The notes: a model not told the origin generated them from the letters alone. A DNA stretch of 64,000 nt from Delphinus delphis (GCF_949987515.2 NC_082692.2:93071488-93135487), one strand, 5' to 3'; shown: positions 34,630 through 46,120, counted from the first letter of the stretch. Numbers and translations: made by a program.

Positions 34630-35557
34630 TTTTAAAAAAGCATTTTTTCTTTTTTTAAATTGAAGTATAGTTAATTTAAAATGTGTTGGTTTCAAGTGTA
34701 CAGCAGTGATTAAATTATACACATATATATTGTTTTTCAGATTATTTTCCATTATAGATTATTACAAGATATTGAGTGTAGTTCCCTGTGCTATACGGTA
34801 GGTCCTTGTTGTTTATCTGTTTTATATATAATAATGTGTATATGTTAATCCCAAATTCCTAATTTATCCTCCACTCCCCACTATCCCCTTTGGTAACCAT
34901 AGTTTCTTTTCTCTGTGACTCTATTTCTGTTTTCTTTTTTTTTTTGGAATATAGTTGATTTACAATGTTGTATTAGTTTCAGGTGTACAGCAAAGTGAAT
35001 CAGTTATACATATACATATATACACTATTTTTTATATTCCTTTCCCCATATGGGTCATTACAGAGTATTGAGTAGAGTTCCCTGTGCTATATAGTAGGTC
35101 CTTATTAGTTATCCATTTTATATATAGTAGTGTGTATACGTCACTCCCAATCTCCCAATTTATCCTTTCCCCCCAGTAACTATAGATTTGTTTTCTACAC
35201 CTGTGACTCAACTTCTGTTTTGTAAATAAGTTAATTTGTACCATTTTTTTAGATTCTACATATAAGCGATATCATATATTTGTCTTTCTCTGTCTGACTT
35301 ACTTCATTCAGTATGACAATCTCTAGGTCCATCCATGTTGCTGCACATGGCATTATTTCATTCTTTTTTATGCCTGAGTAATATTCCATTGTATATATGT
35401 ACCACATCTTCTTTATCCACTCCTCTGTTGATGGACATTTAGGTTGCTTCCATGTCTCGGTATTTCTGTTTTGTAAATAAGTTCATTTGTATCATTTTTT
35501 AAGATTTCACATATAAGTGACATTATATGATATTTTTCTTTCTATGTCGTACTTAAG
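34630..35557 (-). mobile_element. Older L1 3' end, interrupted by a second L1
   Basis: The antisense L1 tail occupies 34630-34933 and resumes at 35461-35557. It includes ATTGAAGTATAGTTAATTTA and GTTCCCTGTGCTATACGGTA. The outer flanks GAAGTAAAGTTCTTTT / GTGAAGTTCTTTT (near 34614 and 35560) look like its target duplication. Confidence 0.85.
34934..35460 (-). mobile_element. L1 3' end inserted inside the L1 above
   Basis: Same orientation as its host. Antisense 3' UTR is followed by ORF2 tail text (TGAGTAATATTCCATTGTAT). A perfect 12-bp duplication TATTTCTGTTTT (34922-34933 and 35461-35472) shows that it landed in the older copy. Confidence 0.92.
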
Positions 35558-35569
35558 CAGTGAAGTTCT

Positions 35570-36018
35570 TTTGATTAAGAAGTGTAGTTTCATTACCTGT
35601 ATGAAATAGACATTATCAGTGCCCTGCCTGGTTCCCGTTTACTGACTGGTATATCTATCCCATACTTGTTGTGAGTGTTGGCTGTTAATGGCTCTAAAGA
35701 ATTTCTCTTGGTCCATGGGAGCTACTTCAATGGCAAATGCTTGGGAGGTTATGGTCCCATAGCCAACGATACGATATAAAAGCTTTGTCCTCCTGCCTTA
35801 AGGGAAGACAGCGCTCTGACGCTATTCCCACTCTGGAGCTTCCTGTAGGATCAGGCTGGGGCTGCGCTGAGGCTGAAACCACTTCTTTGTTCTGCCCTTT
35901 CTCCTGCATCCCTCACTTCCTTACAGATTTTTCTGTCAAAAAAATCATTTGCCCAAGAATCCCCATTTCAGGCTCCCTGTTTCCAGGGAACCTCGCCAAA
36001 GATACTGTCTTAGAATAA
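35570..36018 (+). mobile_element. Probable ancient repeat, family not assigned
   Basis: CTCCTGCATCCCTCACTTCC and CATTTCAGGCTCCCTGTTTC near 35902-35984 resemble the end of an old LTR-type repeat. No coding. Confidence 0.35.
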
Positions 36019-36419
36019 CTTGGAGAGTTGAAAGGACAAAAATTCAGCAGTCAAATATGTCTACTAATTTCTCACTGAAAACTTTGTGAAATGTAAAATT
36101 TAAGGAAAGAGTCAAAGTTTCTTTTCCATTTTATCTAGTCACATGTTGTTGTTTTCTTGATGAGGAATGGTTTTACCTCCTTAACCTTTTTATTAAAATA
36201 TGAGTTTGAAAATCTAAGCAATAAAATGTTCTGATAAAGTTAGGCAACTTCCCTGACCGTTTTTCATATTTGAAGCTGGACAGTGGCTCCGGTGGCAAAT
36301 CATTTCTCTGGTTTGTTTTTCCAGCAAAGGGTCAGGAGCATTGTGAGGATTAAAAGGAACAACCCAAGAGTGATAATAAAGAGAATGATAATATTAGCGG
36401 TGGCCAGAGGAGGGGGAAG
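36019..36419. other. Unique non-coding stretch
   Basis: No gene or repeat was recognised. Confidence 0.45.
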
Positions 36420-36640
36420 AGGATGGTATAAAAGTTAAGAGTATGACTTTTAGAGTGACAGGCATTTGGCTTTCTAATACCTCTAAAAATCATTTTCCCC
36501 CCATTGGCACAATGGTAATGTTCAATGTTAACAATTAACCCATAGGGTTCTTGTAACGAATTAAGGCGTTAATGCACTTTGACTGTTAGTGTAGACCCTG
36601 ACCCATAAGTGCTCAGTAAGGGGCAGCTATTGTGAAATGA
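36420..36640 (+). mobile_element. MIR SINE
   Basis: AAAGTTAAGAGTATGACTTT, then TTCTTGTAACGAATTAAGGC and TAAGTGCTCAGTAAGG, keep the MIR order. Confidence 0.6.
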
Positions 36641-36959
36641 CTAGGAGAGAAGAATCCTTGTAAACAAAGAAGGTCCCAAGCAGAGGTGTGCTAGGGCTGC
36701 CCGCAGGAGCTGATAGTTAAACTTTCAGAAAATTTGTCAGCCTGTTGCTAAACACAGGCATCTTAGAAATCAGCTGGGGAGGGAGTATTTACACCATGAC
36801 AGCGGGCAGAGGCTACAAATCAGGGCTCCCGCGTCCAACAGCTGGCTGTTAATCATGTACCAGCACAGCAGGGGCTCCGGGGTTGCTCAAAGCTGCGGTG
36901 TCAGTGTCGATGGTCTCAGGGGATCACACTCTTCTGAGGTGGGTGTGCTTCTGTTTGCT

Positions 36960-37265
36960 TTCTGCTCATGTCCTGCTTGCTTCAGATGTCACCGCTGCTG
37001 CTCTCTGCCATCTTTCTGCTGTCATATTTCACTCCTTTCTCTCAAATCCTGCCCTTCCTTCAAGGCCCAGACCAAGCATCATCTCCTCCAGGAAGTCCTC
37101 CCTGACTACTCCTGCCCTCCCTCGTACCCTCTTCTCCACACTCTCCACTTATCACCCACATCACTCGTTTCTCATGTTCACACTCTTATGTGTCTGTCCA
37201 GCCTCTTTGAAAGTTCTTTAACCTCGCTGAAGGCAGGGACCTCTGTTTCATCCAATCCCTCCTTG
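36960..37265 (+). mobile_element. L2 LINE 3' part
   Basis: CATCATCTCCTCCAGGAAGT, CTCCCTGACTACTCCTGCCC and CTGAAGGCAGGGACCTCTGT are L2 text. The open frames here (about 139 and 112 codons) are traces of L2 ORF2 and not genes. Confidence 0.85.
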
Positions 37266-38635
37266 TCCATGTAACTCAGTGACAACCAGGGTCCAAAGAC
37301 CCCAGCCCCATGAGTCAGATAATCCAGCTGTGTCAGTTTCCTTACACTAACCTCAGCCAATCAGTTTCCTAGTTTGCAGACTGAGTAGGTGGAATTCATT
37401 TCTACATTCTTTGCCAACACCGTTCTAATAAATCCCAGCTGAATAGAGCTAACTTCTCCACAGTGAACTGTGAATGCTTCAAGAACTTGCAGCTTAGATG
37501 TGTAATCATCCAACCTAACTACCTCATAGGATCAGCTACACATAGTAAGTTTTCCACCAAGGCATATCATTAACCCTGGCAGAAATAGTGCCACCAGGTA
37601 GGTATTACACATAAGACCAATTATGAGAGACACTCTCTGAGTCCATGAGGAAGTCCAATGTACATCAGTAAATCCCACGCCCAGCCCACTTCTGTTTGTA
37701 TAAATTTGCTGTAAGATTTCAACCATTTAAAAACAATCTCATGGCTTGTGAATGAGTCAGGGTTCCCAGAGGGGTGATGCAGGAAATCACAATCAGAGCT
37801 GCTTGGTGAATCACATCCTTCGTGAATGATTATTCATGGACAGGGAAATATACAGCCCCCAAACCACACACTGATCCGCGTGTCACCTACCTTGTCAAGG
37901 CCACGGGTCACAGGGACTTTGGACCTGGAGGCCAGAGCAGAGATCAGAACAGTATTGAGCAGATGCTGGCTCCGTGGAACGAGCTCTCCTTTCCTTCTTC
38001 TTGGGTAGGAAAGATCACTTACTCTGTATTTCTGGCACATGTACCTTTTGCCTCTCTCCCCTTTGTGAGAAGTTTCATTATGATGAGGCTTCTGCCTTGG
38101 AAATGTTAACATTTGCCTCCAGCTGTTTCTGAAGTTTTGAAAATAAAGTTTTTGCCAGGGAAGTGACAGTTGGACACACTCCCCCACCTTGATATTCACC
38201 AGGCTGCAAGGGACATTTTCCTTATACACCAGCTGGAATCATGACATTCCCTGGTCAAGAACCAGAGGCTCACAGGACCACACTTCCTAGATCTTCCACA
38301 GTGTAACTCCCTGCTTCCTCAACCCCTTTTTTGCAAGGCTCTCAAAATGCATCCTCTCTGCAGAAATTCCTGGGCTTTCTCATTCTCCTTTCTTCCTGCA
38401 TCCCTATCTGCTTGCCTACTCCCGTCCTCTCTCCTTTCTTTCCTCCTTTGCCTGCTGGTACCTGGCCCTGATGATACAACTTAGATACTACCCAGGCCTC
38501 CAGGAGCTAAGCTTTCCGCTGTTACCCTGGGCTGACATCCCCTGTCTTCTTTGCGTAGCCAGAGCCTTTGGAGAGCCCTGCTCAAGGTCTAACCCGACCA
38601 CGAAGGCACTTACTTGCACCTTCGTTCCCTCATTT
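37266..38635. other. Unique non-coding stretch
   Basis: No gene was recognised. Several open frames over 90 codons at 37822-38229 overlap on both strands and show no domain. Confidence 0.45.
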
Positions 38636-38765
38636 AATTAAGCACCAGCTCTGTGTTAGCCGTGTTAGGTGTTTGCCATTCAGTAAGGAAAAGGATAAAG
38701 GTTCCTGTTCTCATGGAACTTACACTGTAGTGCGGAAAGAGAAGAAGAAACAAAAAGTAGATTAG
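38636..38765 (-). mobile_element. L2 fragment, antisense
   Basis: AAGCACCAGCTCTGTGTTAG and TCATGGAACTTACACTGTAG match antisense L2. Confidence 0.65.
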
Positions 38766-39000
38766 AAAACATCAGATCTCAATGGTGGTTCCACAATCTC
38801 TATATCTAAGGGCTCCGTGGTGGAAATTTGGTGGTAACATCCTTTAGAAGGCATCGACCTTTTCTTAATCTGATTTTACCTGGTAAGTTTTAATGTTAAA
38901 AACTGATAAGATGTTGTTGATAGGACCTGGGGGGAGGGAGGAATCAGGAGTTTTTCATGGGTACAGAGTTTTAGTTTTGCAGGATTAAAAGGGTTCTGGA

Positions 39001-39209
39001 GGGCTCCCCTGGTGGCGCAGTTGTTGAGCGTCCGCCTGCCAATGCAGGGGACGCGTGTTTGTGCCCTGGTCCGGGAGGATCCCGCATGCCGCGGAGCGGC
39101 TGGGCACGTGAGCCATGGCCGCTGAGCCTCCGCGTCTGGAGCCTGTGCTCCGCAACGGGAGAGGCCGCAGCGGTGAGAGGCCCGCGTACTGAAAAAAAAA
39201 AAAAAAAAA
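39001..39209 (+). mobile_element. CHR-type SINE inside the ancient L1 tail
   Basis: It starts GGGCTCCCCTGGTGGCGCAG and ends in about 20 A. The duplication AAAAGGGTTCTGGA (38987-39000 and 39210-39223) is perfect. Confidence 0.97.
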
Positions 39210-39303
39210 AAAAGGGTTCTGGAGATGGATGGTGGTGATGGTTGCACAATAAAAGTGAATATACTTCATGCCACTGAAATGTATACTTAAAAGTGGCTAA
39301 GAT

Positions 39304-39833
39304 CAGATGCAAATTATTATATATAGACTAGATAAACAACAAGGTCCTACTGTATAGCACAGGGAACTATATTCAATATGCTGTGACAGGGACTTCACTG
39401 GTGGTCCAGTGGTTAAGACTTTGCCTTCCCATGCAGGGAGTGTGGGTTCGATCCCTGGTTGGGGAACTAAGATCCCACATGCCTCGCGGCCAAAAAACCA
39501 AAACATAAAACAGAAGCAATATTGTAACAAATTCAATAAAGACTTAAAAAAAAAAGGCAAGAGGGAAGAGATATGGGAACATATGTATATGTATAACTGA
39601 TTCACTTTGTTATAAAGCAGAAACTAACACACCATTGTAAAGCAATTATACTCCAATAAAGATGTTTAAAAAATACATTTAAAAAATAAGCTGTGATAAA
39701 CTATAATGGAAAGGAATATGAAAAAGAATATACATATGTATATATATATATATAAAAATGAATCACTTTGCTGTACAGCAGAAATCAACATAACATTTAA
39801 AATCATCTATACTCCAATAAAATAAATTTTAAA
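39304..39833 (+). mobile_element. L1 3' end inside the ancient L1 tail
   Basis: The older cetartiodactyl L1 tail (ACAACAAGGTCCTACTGTAT ... CTATACTCCAATAAAA) is flanked by AAGTGGCTAAGAT / AAGGGGCTAAGAT (39291-39303, 39834-39846). It is itself interrupted at 39387-39685. Confidence 0.9.
39387..39685 (+). mobile_element. SINE joined to an L1 3' tail, within one target duplication
   Basis: 39387-39548 is a tRNA-derived SINE of the subfamily whose tail reads GCAATATTGTAACAAATTC AATAAAG. It is followed directly by 39555-39685, a young L1 tail (GAGGGAAGAGATATGGGAAC ... ATACTCCAATAAAGATG). The pair is enclosed by AATATGCTGTGA / AATAAGCTGTGA (39375-39386, 39686-39697). It could be a chimera made in one event, or an L1 tail inserted later into the SINE poly-A. 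Confidence 0.8.
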
Positions 39834-39895
39834 AAGGGGCTAAGATGGGAAATTTTATGTTATGTGGATTTTACCACAGTTAAAAATAATAATTA

Positions 39896-41734
39896 AACAA
39901 CAAATAAATGGATAAGAGAAAAAGTTTGTAAAACTTTCCATATAAGATTGAGAAAATATCAGTAGTCTATCTCCAAAGCCATTATTGTGGGAACCGACTT
40001 TTTTGTACCACTTATCAGAGCGTGCTGAGTAGTGGAGAAAACAAAGCAGGGAGATTTGTTAAAGAGCGACTGACTGGTGGTCATGGAAACCTCTCCAAGT
40101 TGACGACAATAAATGGACAGATGGATGTCAGGAAGGAACCTGGCCTGTGCTGATAACGAGAGCAGAACTGACCACAGAAAAGGAACAGCAAGAGGGAATA
40201 AGCATGGAATGTTCCAGAAACTGAAAGAAGGAGGCTGTGTGGCTGAAGTGTGATGGGGCTGGAGAGGTGAGCAATCCTCCTGGAACGCAGCTGTGGCCAC
40301 GTGTTTTCATTTCGTCTGTGGCTACGCGGATGGTCCTAGGGCTGAGCTGAGTAGTTGAGTCAGAGAACGTATATCCCCCCAAATCAAAATTATTTGTTAT
40401 ATGGCCCTTTACAGAAAGAGTTTGCTGACTTCTGCTTAGAGGGTTGAAAGCAGGGAGATGGAAGTTTAGGAAGATCCCAGTGGCACCAGGTGGAGTATTT
40501 GTGGCTGACCCTCCAGCTGTCTCCTGTGTTGGTCTAAGTCCCACTAGACTGAAGGCCTAGACCCTACATTGTTCCCTGCGCAGGGCTGGGCGGAAGGAAG
40601 CTGAGGCAGATGGAGGCTACTGGACTTGTTTCAGGTCCTAGAGCTTGAAGTAGCCAAGCGAAGCTTAGAATCCCCATCCAGCTGACATCACAGCCCAGCT
40701 ACCTTTGATCAGAGAAACAAAATGCCCCAATACTCTATAATTCTGGAGCAAAATGAAGTAAATCAGTGAAATGCTGGTGGCCTAGAGAAAGTGTAAATAA
40801 AAGGGGATTTTTTTAAAAAAATACTGTTTTGGTAAAAAAATGACCAGGCGTAGAGGTGACTTCCAAAAATCATTATCCCATCCTCCAATCTCTAGGAAAT
40901 TAATGTGTACACCAGCAAGAGAGATGAGGATGAGTGATAATTGATGAATGCGCAACTATATTCAGAAATCCTCATTTGTTTTCTTCAAGTCAGCAGAAGA
41001 TGGTGTTGAGTAACTTACATCACCAAAAGAACTGTTTTCAAATAGTCTCCCTGCCAAGTTTGACACCCTCAGTCCTCGAGATGTGCCAGGGAAGGAAGCT
41101 GAGATTATCAAAGTGAAGAAGAAAAAGAGAAGCTAGGTATTTGAACCAAGAGAAAGAATTTTTGCCAGACCTCATTCAGCAGGTAACATTTAGGATGAGA
41201 TTTTCCAAAAAGTGAGTTTTGGCTAGCTGCGGCAAAATCATGAATCACAAGATAATGACTTTGTGAGCTGTAAACAGTTTTAATTTATACAGGTGACATT
41301 TAAAATGCTAATCAGACCTTAAGATAATTGCTGGAAGTTTGGAAGCCTCTGCTGGGAATTCTTCCAGTTTCTGTGGAAATGATTCAGAACACAACCAGAT
41401 CGGTGAAGGTGTTTCTGGCTTGGCCGACTTGGGTTTTGTCTTCTCCAGAGCCAAGGAATTTGAGTGATTGTCATTTGTGGTGACACTTTTGGTAATTGAA
41501 ACCAACAGCTTCCAGTCTGTGAACAGAGAGTGAGAACTCATCCCGGTAAGGGAAAGTTTCAGTATAGCTTTCGTGGTTTGGTCACTGTGCAAATGGGGAT
41601 GCACTGATGCTAAGAAGATGAGCCCTTTGACCAAGTCTGATGTTGTGTGTTGATTGCAGACCACTTAAAAAAAAATCACACAGCAGTTTTTTCCCCCTAT
41701 TGGCAGTATATTCCACACCTTTTCAGGTATTGTG
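39896..41734. other. Mostly unique non-coding stretch
   Basis: 40370-40440 (TATATGGCCCTTTACAGAAA, GTTTGCTGACTTCTG) resembles an old DNA-transposon fragment. No gene is supported. 41014-41136 has an open segment ending KVKKKKRS and a stop, discussed as a finding. A 118-codon minus frame at 41308-41664 has no recognised domain. Confidence 0.4.
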
Positions 41735-42330
41735 TTTGTTCAACAATCAACAAAAGTTTGAGGGCCTGCCATGTACTGGCCTCTGCTCTAGGCCCCAGGA
41801 CAGGGGGATGAACGAGGGTGATCAGGTCCCTGCCCCCTGGAGCTTATACGGGGAGGCAGTAATTAACACACAATCTGATACATACAGATATAAGGTGGTA
41901 GCAGATCCCTGGGACTTCCCTGGTGGTCCAGTGGTTAAGGCTTCTCCTTCTAACGCAAAAGGTGCGGGTTTGATCCCTGGTCAGGGAGCTAAGATCCCAC
42001 ATGCCTCACCGCCAAAAAACCGAAACATGGGACAGAAGCAATATTGTAACAAATTCAATAAAGACTTAAAAATGGTCCACATCAAAAAAATCTTAAAAAA
42101 AATAGCAGGTCCCTGATGAGTATGACAACCAAAATAAAGCAGGGTAGTGGGAATAGGGTGAGATGGGAGTGACTTGAGGGGTGGAAGTTTAGACAAGTCA
42201 GTAAGGGGAGACCTCATGGAGGAAGCTGCATTTGAGCTGAGACCTGGGTGACTAGAGAGCTCCAACCATCTGAAGATCAGGGGCCAATGTCCCCGGCCGA
42301 GGGCACAGCAAGTGCTCCTACCAAGAGCTG
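41735..42330 (-). mobile_element. L2 LINE, antisense, split by a SINE
   Basis: 41735-41910 (GGGCCTGCCATGTACTGGCC, CCTGGAGCTTATACGG) and 42103-42330 (AAATAAAGCAGGGTAGTGGG, CATTTGAGCTGAGACCTGGG) are consecutive parts of the L2 antisense consensus. The SINE sits exactly between them. Confidence 0.82.
41911..42102 (+). mobile_element. tRNA-Glu-derived SINE, AATAAAGACTT-tail subfamily
   Basis: Head GGGACTTCCCTGGTGGTCCA, tail GAAGCAATATTGTAACAAAT then AAAATGGTCCACATC. Duplication TAGCAGATCCCT / TAGCAGGTCCCT (41899-41910, 42103-42114). Its complete tail shows what the copy at 39387 should look like. Confidence 0.95.
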
Positions 42331-42554
42331 GACGTAGAGGGATGAATAGGACTCATAAGTTTCCATAAATCCTTTCTGGAAACCTGTGTGAAGACAGTAT
42401 CGTATGCTCTTGTCTCGAATGTCCCTGAAAATTTTGTTGCTGTTTTTTGTCAAGGGCCTAAGGTTTAGAGCGTTTTTCTTGTAGTGTGGAGATCAGCCTT
42501 GCCATGTATCGATCTTCCCATTCTCAGCTCTTTCTCTTCTGTTTTGTTATTTTC

Positions 42555-42790
42555 GTGAACTTTGGACTAAGAGCCCTATAGGTTCAAGTCACACCTCTGA
42601 GACTTAATGAGCTGTGTGACTGTAAGCAAGTGACTTAATCTCTCTGAACTTTAGTTGCCTCATAGACTGATGAGGGCAATAGTGGTACCTGCCTGCTTCC
42701 TTGGGGTCGATGTAAATCCCATAATGAGTGGAACGTTCTAGCCCAGGGCTTGGCGTATAACCCTTGCTCAGTAAGTATTAACAGTAGCCA
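42555..42790 (+). mobile_element. MIR SINE
   Basis: Well preserved: GAGCTGTGTGACTGTAAGCA, CTTAATCTCTCTGAACTTTA and GCTCAGTAAGTATTAACAGT. Confidence 0.9.
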
Positions 42791-43339
42791 CATTTACTTA
42801 ATTCCCCTGTTTTCAAAGTTCTTTCACATTCTTACGATGCCCCTGAAACCTGGTGAGATACATCAAGGCTCAGAGTCAACATCAAAATCAGGGAAATGGG
42901 AGTAACCCTGTGCTAATTGTCAGGGCCTCAGATGTTGCTAATCTGTATGTAGTTGTTTAGCTCTTAATAGCTGTCCCACCTGTGGGAAAAAGTCCTCTAG
43001 GGTAAGGGGGTGACCTGTGCAGCAACAAACTTACAAGGATGACCAGTTCTCCTGGTTTACCTGAACTGAGGTATTTTCTGGGACGTAGCTCTTTCAGTGT
43101 TAAAACTGAGGCTGTCCCAGGCCAAATGGGCTGGTTGGTCGCCCTAGGCTTCCCTGGAAGCCACTGAAAAGCTAGACGTGAAAAGAAAATGTCTTCAGGG
43201 ATGCTGGAGCACTTTTTCTGTCTTTGGCCGAGGGTGTTGCTTTCTAATGCTGGGTTTGGCTTAAGAACTAGGACTGTGCAATGTTTGAAAAGAAGCACAT
43301 AGGTTGATAGAAAAAGAACTTCTGGATGGTGATGTAAGC
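42791..43339. other. Unique non-coding stretch
   Basis: Nothing recognised apart from a weak MIR-like part near 42800-42890. Confidence 0.45.
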
Positions 43340-43640
43340 CAGAGTGTATAACAGTGCAGTGCGTTATTCGGTATTGTCGCCACCAGCTACGTGTGGCTAC
43401 TACTTGGAATGTGACAGGTTGTGATTATGAAGTGCACCCTAGATTTCTAAGATGCGATACCAAAAAAGAAAGAGTAAAATGTCTCACTGATAGCTTTTAT
43501 ATTGATTGCTTGCTAAAGTAATATTTTGAATATATTAGGTTAAATAGAATAGGTTACTACATTTCCAAAACAGGCAGCAGCATAGCAAGAATTTTTGTTT
43601 TTTCTACCTGCAGCCCAAAAGTCACTGGTAGCTGCACACA
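43340..43640 (+). mobile_element. Ancient DNA-transposon-like repeat
   Basis: CAGCTACGTGTGGCTACTAC and GTAATATTTTGAATATATTA match a widespread old mammalian repeat. Family not assigned. Confidence 0.5.
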
Positions 43641-43746
43641 ACGTGGGGTACCAAGAGGGCAGGGAAAAACGGTACCCAGAAAAGCCTCTGCTGCCGATTC
43701 TCTGTGAAGCCATCTTGAGGCCATAAGTTCTGCATGGTAGGCGCTG

Positions 43747-43913
43747 GCTCCTCAGGTTTGACCTGTGGACCAGCTATATTAGCATCACCTGGGAGCCCAG
43801 CAGAGCTGCAGGCTCTGAGGCCTCAGAGCAGGCCTGCTGAATCAGTCTGTAGTTGAACAGGATCCACAGATGAGTCATATAGACAGAAAACTTTGAGACC
43901 CTGTGGTGCAGAC
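43747..43913 (+). mobile_element. MER5-like element
   Basis: TGTGGACCAGCTATATTAGC, ATCACCTGGGAGC and ACTTTGAGACCCTGTGG mark the two ends of MER5A/B. The middle is diverged. Confidence 0.65.
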
Positions 43914-43916
43914 TTA

Positions 43917-44070
43917 AATCGGCGGTTCTTACACTTCGGTGGGCCTCAGAATCTCCTGAGGGGACTGGTCGAGACTCAGGCCCTCCCTTTCCTACTTCAA
44001 CAAGCAGAGGTCTCTGGGCGCTTCCTTGGCCCTCCAGGTGATTCTGATACACACCATGGGCTGAAGGCTT
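43917..44070 (-). mobile_element. MER5-like element, antisense
   Basis: GCGGTTCTTACACTTCGGTG, CTCAGAATCTCCTGAGGGG and CAGGTGATTCTGATACACAC fit antisense MER5. It stands tail to tail with the copy just upstream. Confidence 0.6.
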
Positions 44071-45894
44071 AAATACTAGGTATTTGCAGCAGGTGAGGGC
44101 GGACTCTTCACCAGTCTGAGATCTCCGGCAGTGCGTCAGGCGTGAAGCTGGGGCGCGGATGTAGGTTTCTTTACCGTCACTTTGAGCTGCTGCGTCACGA
44201 CAGACGCTGGCCCTATCTGTAGCAAAGAGGTCACCGTAGTGTGAGCCAGCCCATCCCACGTGAAGTGTCACGCCTCTGTGAGTCATCCTTCAGGAAGCAG
44301 GGTGAGTTTGCCTCTGGAAGGAGTGACGGGAAGGGGGAGGATTTGGGCGATGGAATGACCTGGCTCTGCCCTACATCCTTCACCCCACTCTGAGTTCTGG
44401 GTTGATGGGCCTCCAGGGTGAACCGAAATGCCGTGGGGATTGGGGTGGGAGGTCACAGATAACTAAAGTGTTAAATGAAACATCATAGGATTGACACTCG
44501 TGCGACCCAGGGCAAAGGGAGTGTTTAATATGACAGTGGAAACAAAGTGGCAAGGTTAATATTAAGTTACAAGTTGCCTTTGGAGCTGTAGCCCTTGCGT
44601 TTCAACTCTGGGCCCATCTCTGGTTTTCCCTGCAGCTGGGATGGGCGGTTTCATGGACGCTCAGGCTTGTCTGCCGCCGGCCCTGTCTTACCTGAGTTGG
44701 CTTTCTGTTTAGGCTTTCTCCAGCCTGGGAGACTGTGGAGTAACTCCTCAAGCAACAGCTCTCAACCAGGGGGACGAGAGCCCATGAATAAATGCTTTAG
44801 ACTGGGGTCCTTCGGGGCATTTCTGGGGTACTCAGGTTGAGGGCGGAGTTGAGTTCCCTTTGCCTTCAGTGACCTCAGTAGTGCACCCTTACGTGCGTGT
44901 CTCCTTTCCTGTCTTCCTTTCTTCACCCCCTCGTCCCAGCTTCCTTGGTTCATCTTCCAAATAAGTTAACTGCCACCCAATCCTTGTCTCAGGGTCTGCT
45001 TCTGAGGGACCCAAATCGAGATAGGAGCACACCCTGGTCTCTTTGCCTCTTTCCCCAGCCCTCCCTAGCATCCCTGTACCTCCCCTGACCATTCCTTTTG
45101 GAACCAGTGTCATGGGTCTGTACCCTCGCTTACAAGCTTTCTAAGCCCCAGTGCGGTGTATTTCTATTTCACGTCCTTTTGTTCAGCGTGTGAGCTGTGC
45201 TGTAAAGACGGGCCAGTACGCAAGCAAACTGGAGGGAGAGGCTCAGGTGTCGCTGTTCTTGGTAGAAGATGCTGACTGATCATTTGAGAATGTGTCTGGC
45301 AGACCTTCCCCTACTTCACACAGAGTGACCTCCGACCTTGCTGAACCCCCCTTAGAGGCTGGGACGTCTCACACCAACCTTGCTTCCCTCGGGGTCAGAC
45401 CCGAGTTGCAGTCTGACAGCTCCCCTGTCTTCTCTGGCCCCCTCCCTATTTTCTCACACAAGGCATGTCCCGTAATAGAATCCTTGTCTGTTTAATCCCA
45501 TCCTGGTGCTGCCTGTCAGAGGAGCTGGACTCACACATGGAGAATTACGTCCCCGTACCCCTTACCCTCTTTTTTCCTCCTCTTGTTTCCTCTGCCTGTT
45601 TTGATTTTTTAAAAAAAATAACATGACTGTTTCTTCCATTGTCTTGGTTGCTCTTTTCTGTTACCTCTTTGCTCTAACCTCCGTATCAACGTGTTCCATG
45701 ACTAATCCCTGTGGTCTGGCTTTAATCAGCATGTGGTTGTTGGGGTGGGCAGTGGAATCCCATGTACAGGGTCTATAGTGAAGGTCCAGCTTTCCAACTT
45801 GGGGAGCACTGCCTCCTAGGGGTCTCAGTGTGTGCATTTGAGTTGAAATGCAATCATGAAGTAGGGGGTTCTAGGTCTCTCTATTTTGATTAGG
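44071..45894. other. Unique non-coding stretch
   Basis: No gene or repeat was recognised over 1.8 kb. The 170-codon minus frame ending in this area overlaps the MER5-like copies and is not a gene. Confidence 0.45.
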
Positions 45895-46120
45895 ATATAC
45901 AGGGAACTAATATTTTTGAACTACTTGCCGTGGACCAAGCACTGCCCTGGGTGAGGTGGTTCACCCGTTTTGTTTTCATTTAATGAAAATGAGCCACCAT
46001 GAGAAGTAGGAGGTGTTATTCCCATTTTACAGACAAGAAGACTGAGGCTTCACAATCTTTGATGACTCGTCCAAGCCCCTGAATCCAGTGATTGTGTTTC
46101 AGCTGAGGGGCACAGAGGAC
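45895..46120 (-). mobile_element. MIR, antisense
   Basis: TTATTCCCATTTTACAGACA followed by AGAAGACTGAGGCTTCACAA is the antisense MIR core. Confidence 0.88.

Larger units (their letters stand above)
38868..39895 (+). mobile_element. Ancient L1 3' UTR, split twice by younger elements
   Basis: Its pieces are 38868-39000, 39210-39303 and 39834-39895. Together they give the known old L1 tail: GTACAGAGTTTTAGTTTTGC, GGAGATGGATGGTGGTGATG, CACTGAAATGTATACTTAAA and TTTTATGTTATGTGGATTTT. The gaps are a SINE and an L1, each with its own duplication. Confidence 0.82.

Noticed and set aside
36855..37274. 139-codon frame with a Cys-rich start
   Set aside because: The second half is L2 ORF2 debris and the first half has no recognised domain.
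41640..42116. 158-codon plus-strand frame
   Set aside because: It crosses an L2 fragment and a SINE.
43774..44286. 170-codon minus-strand frame
   Set aside because: It overlaps two MER5-like copies, has no recognised domain and lacks splice or promoter context.
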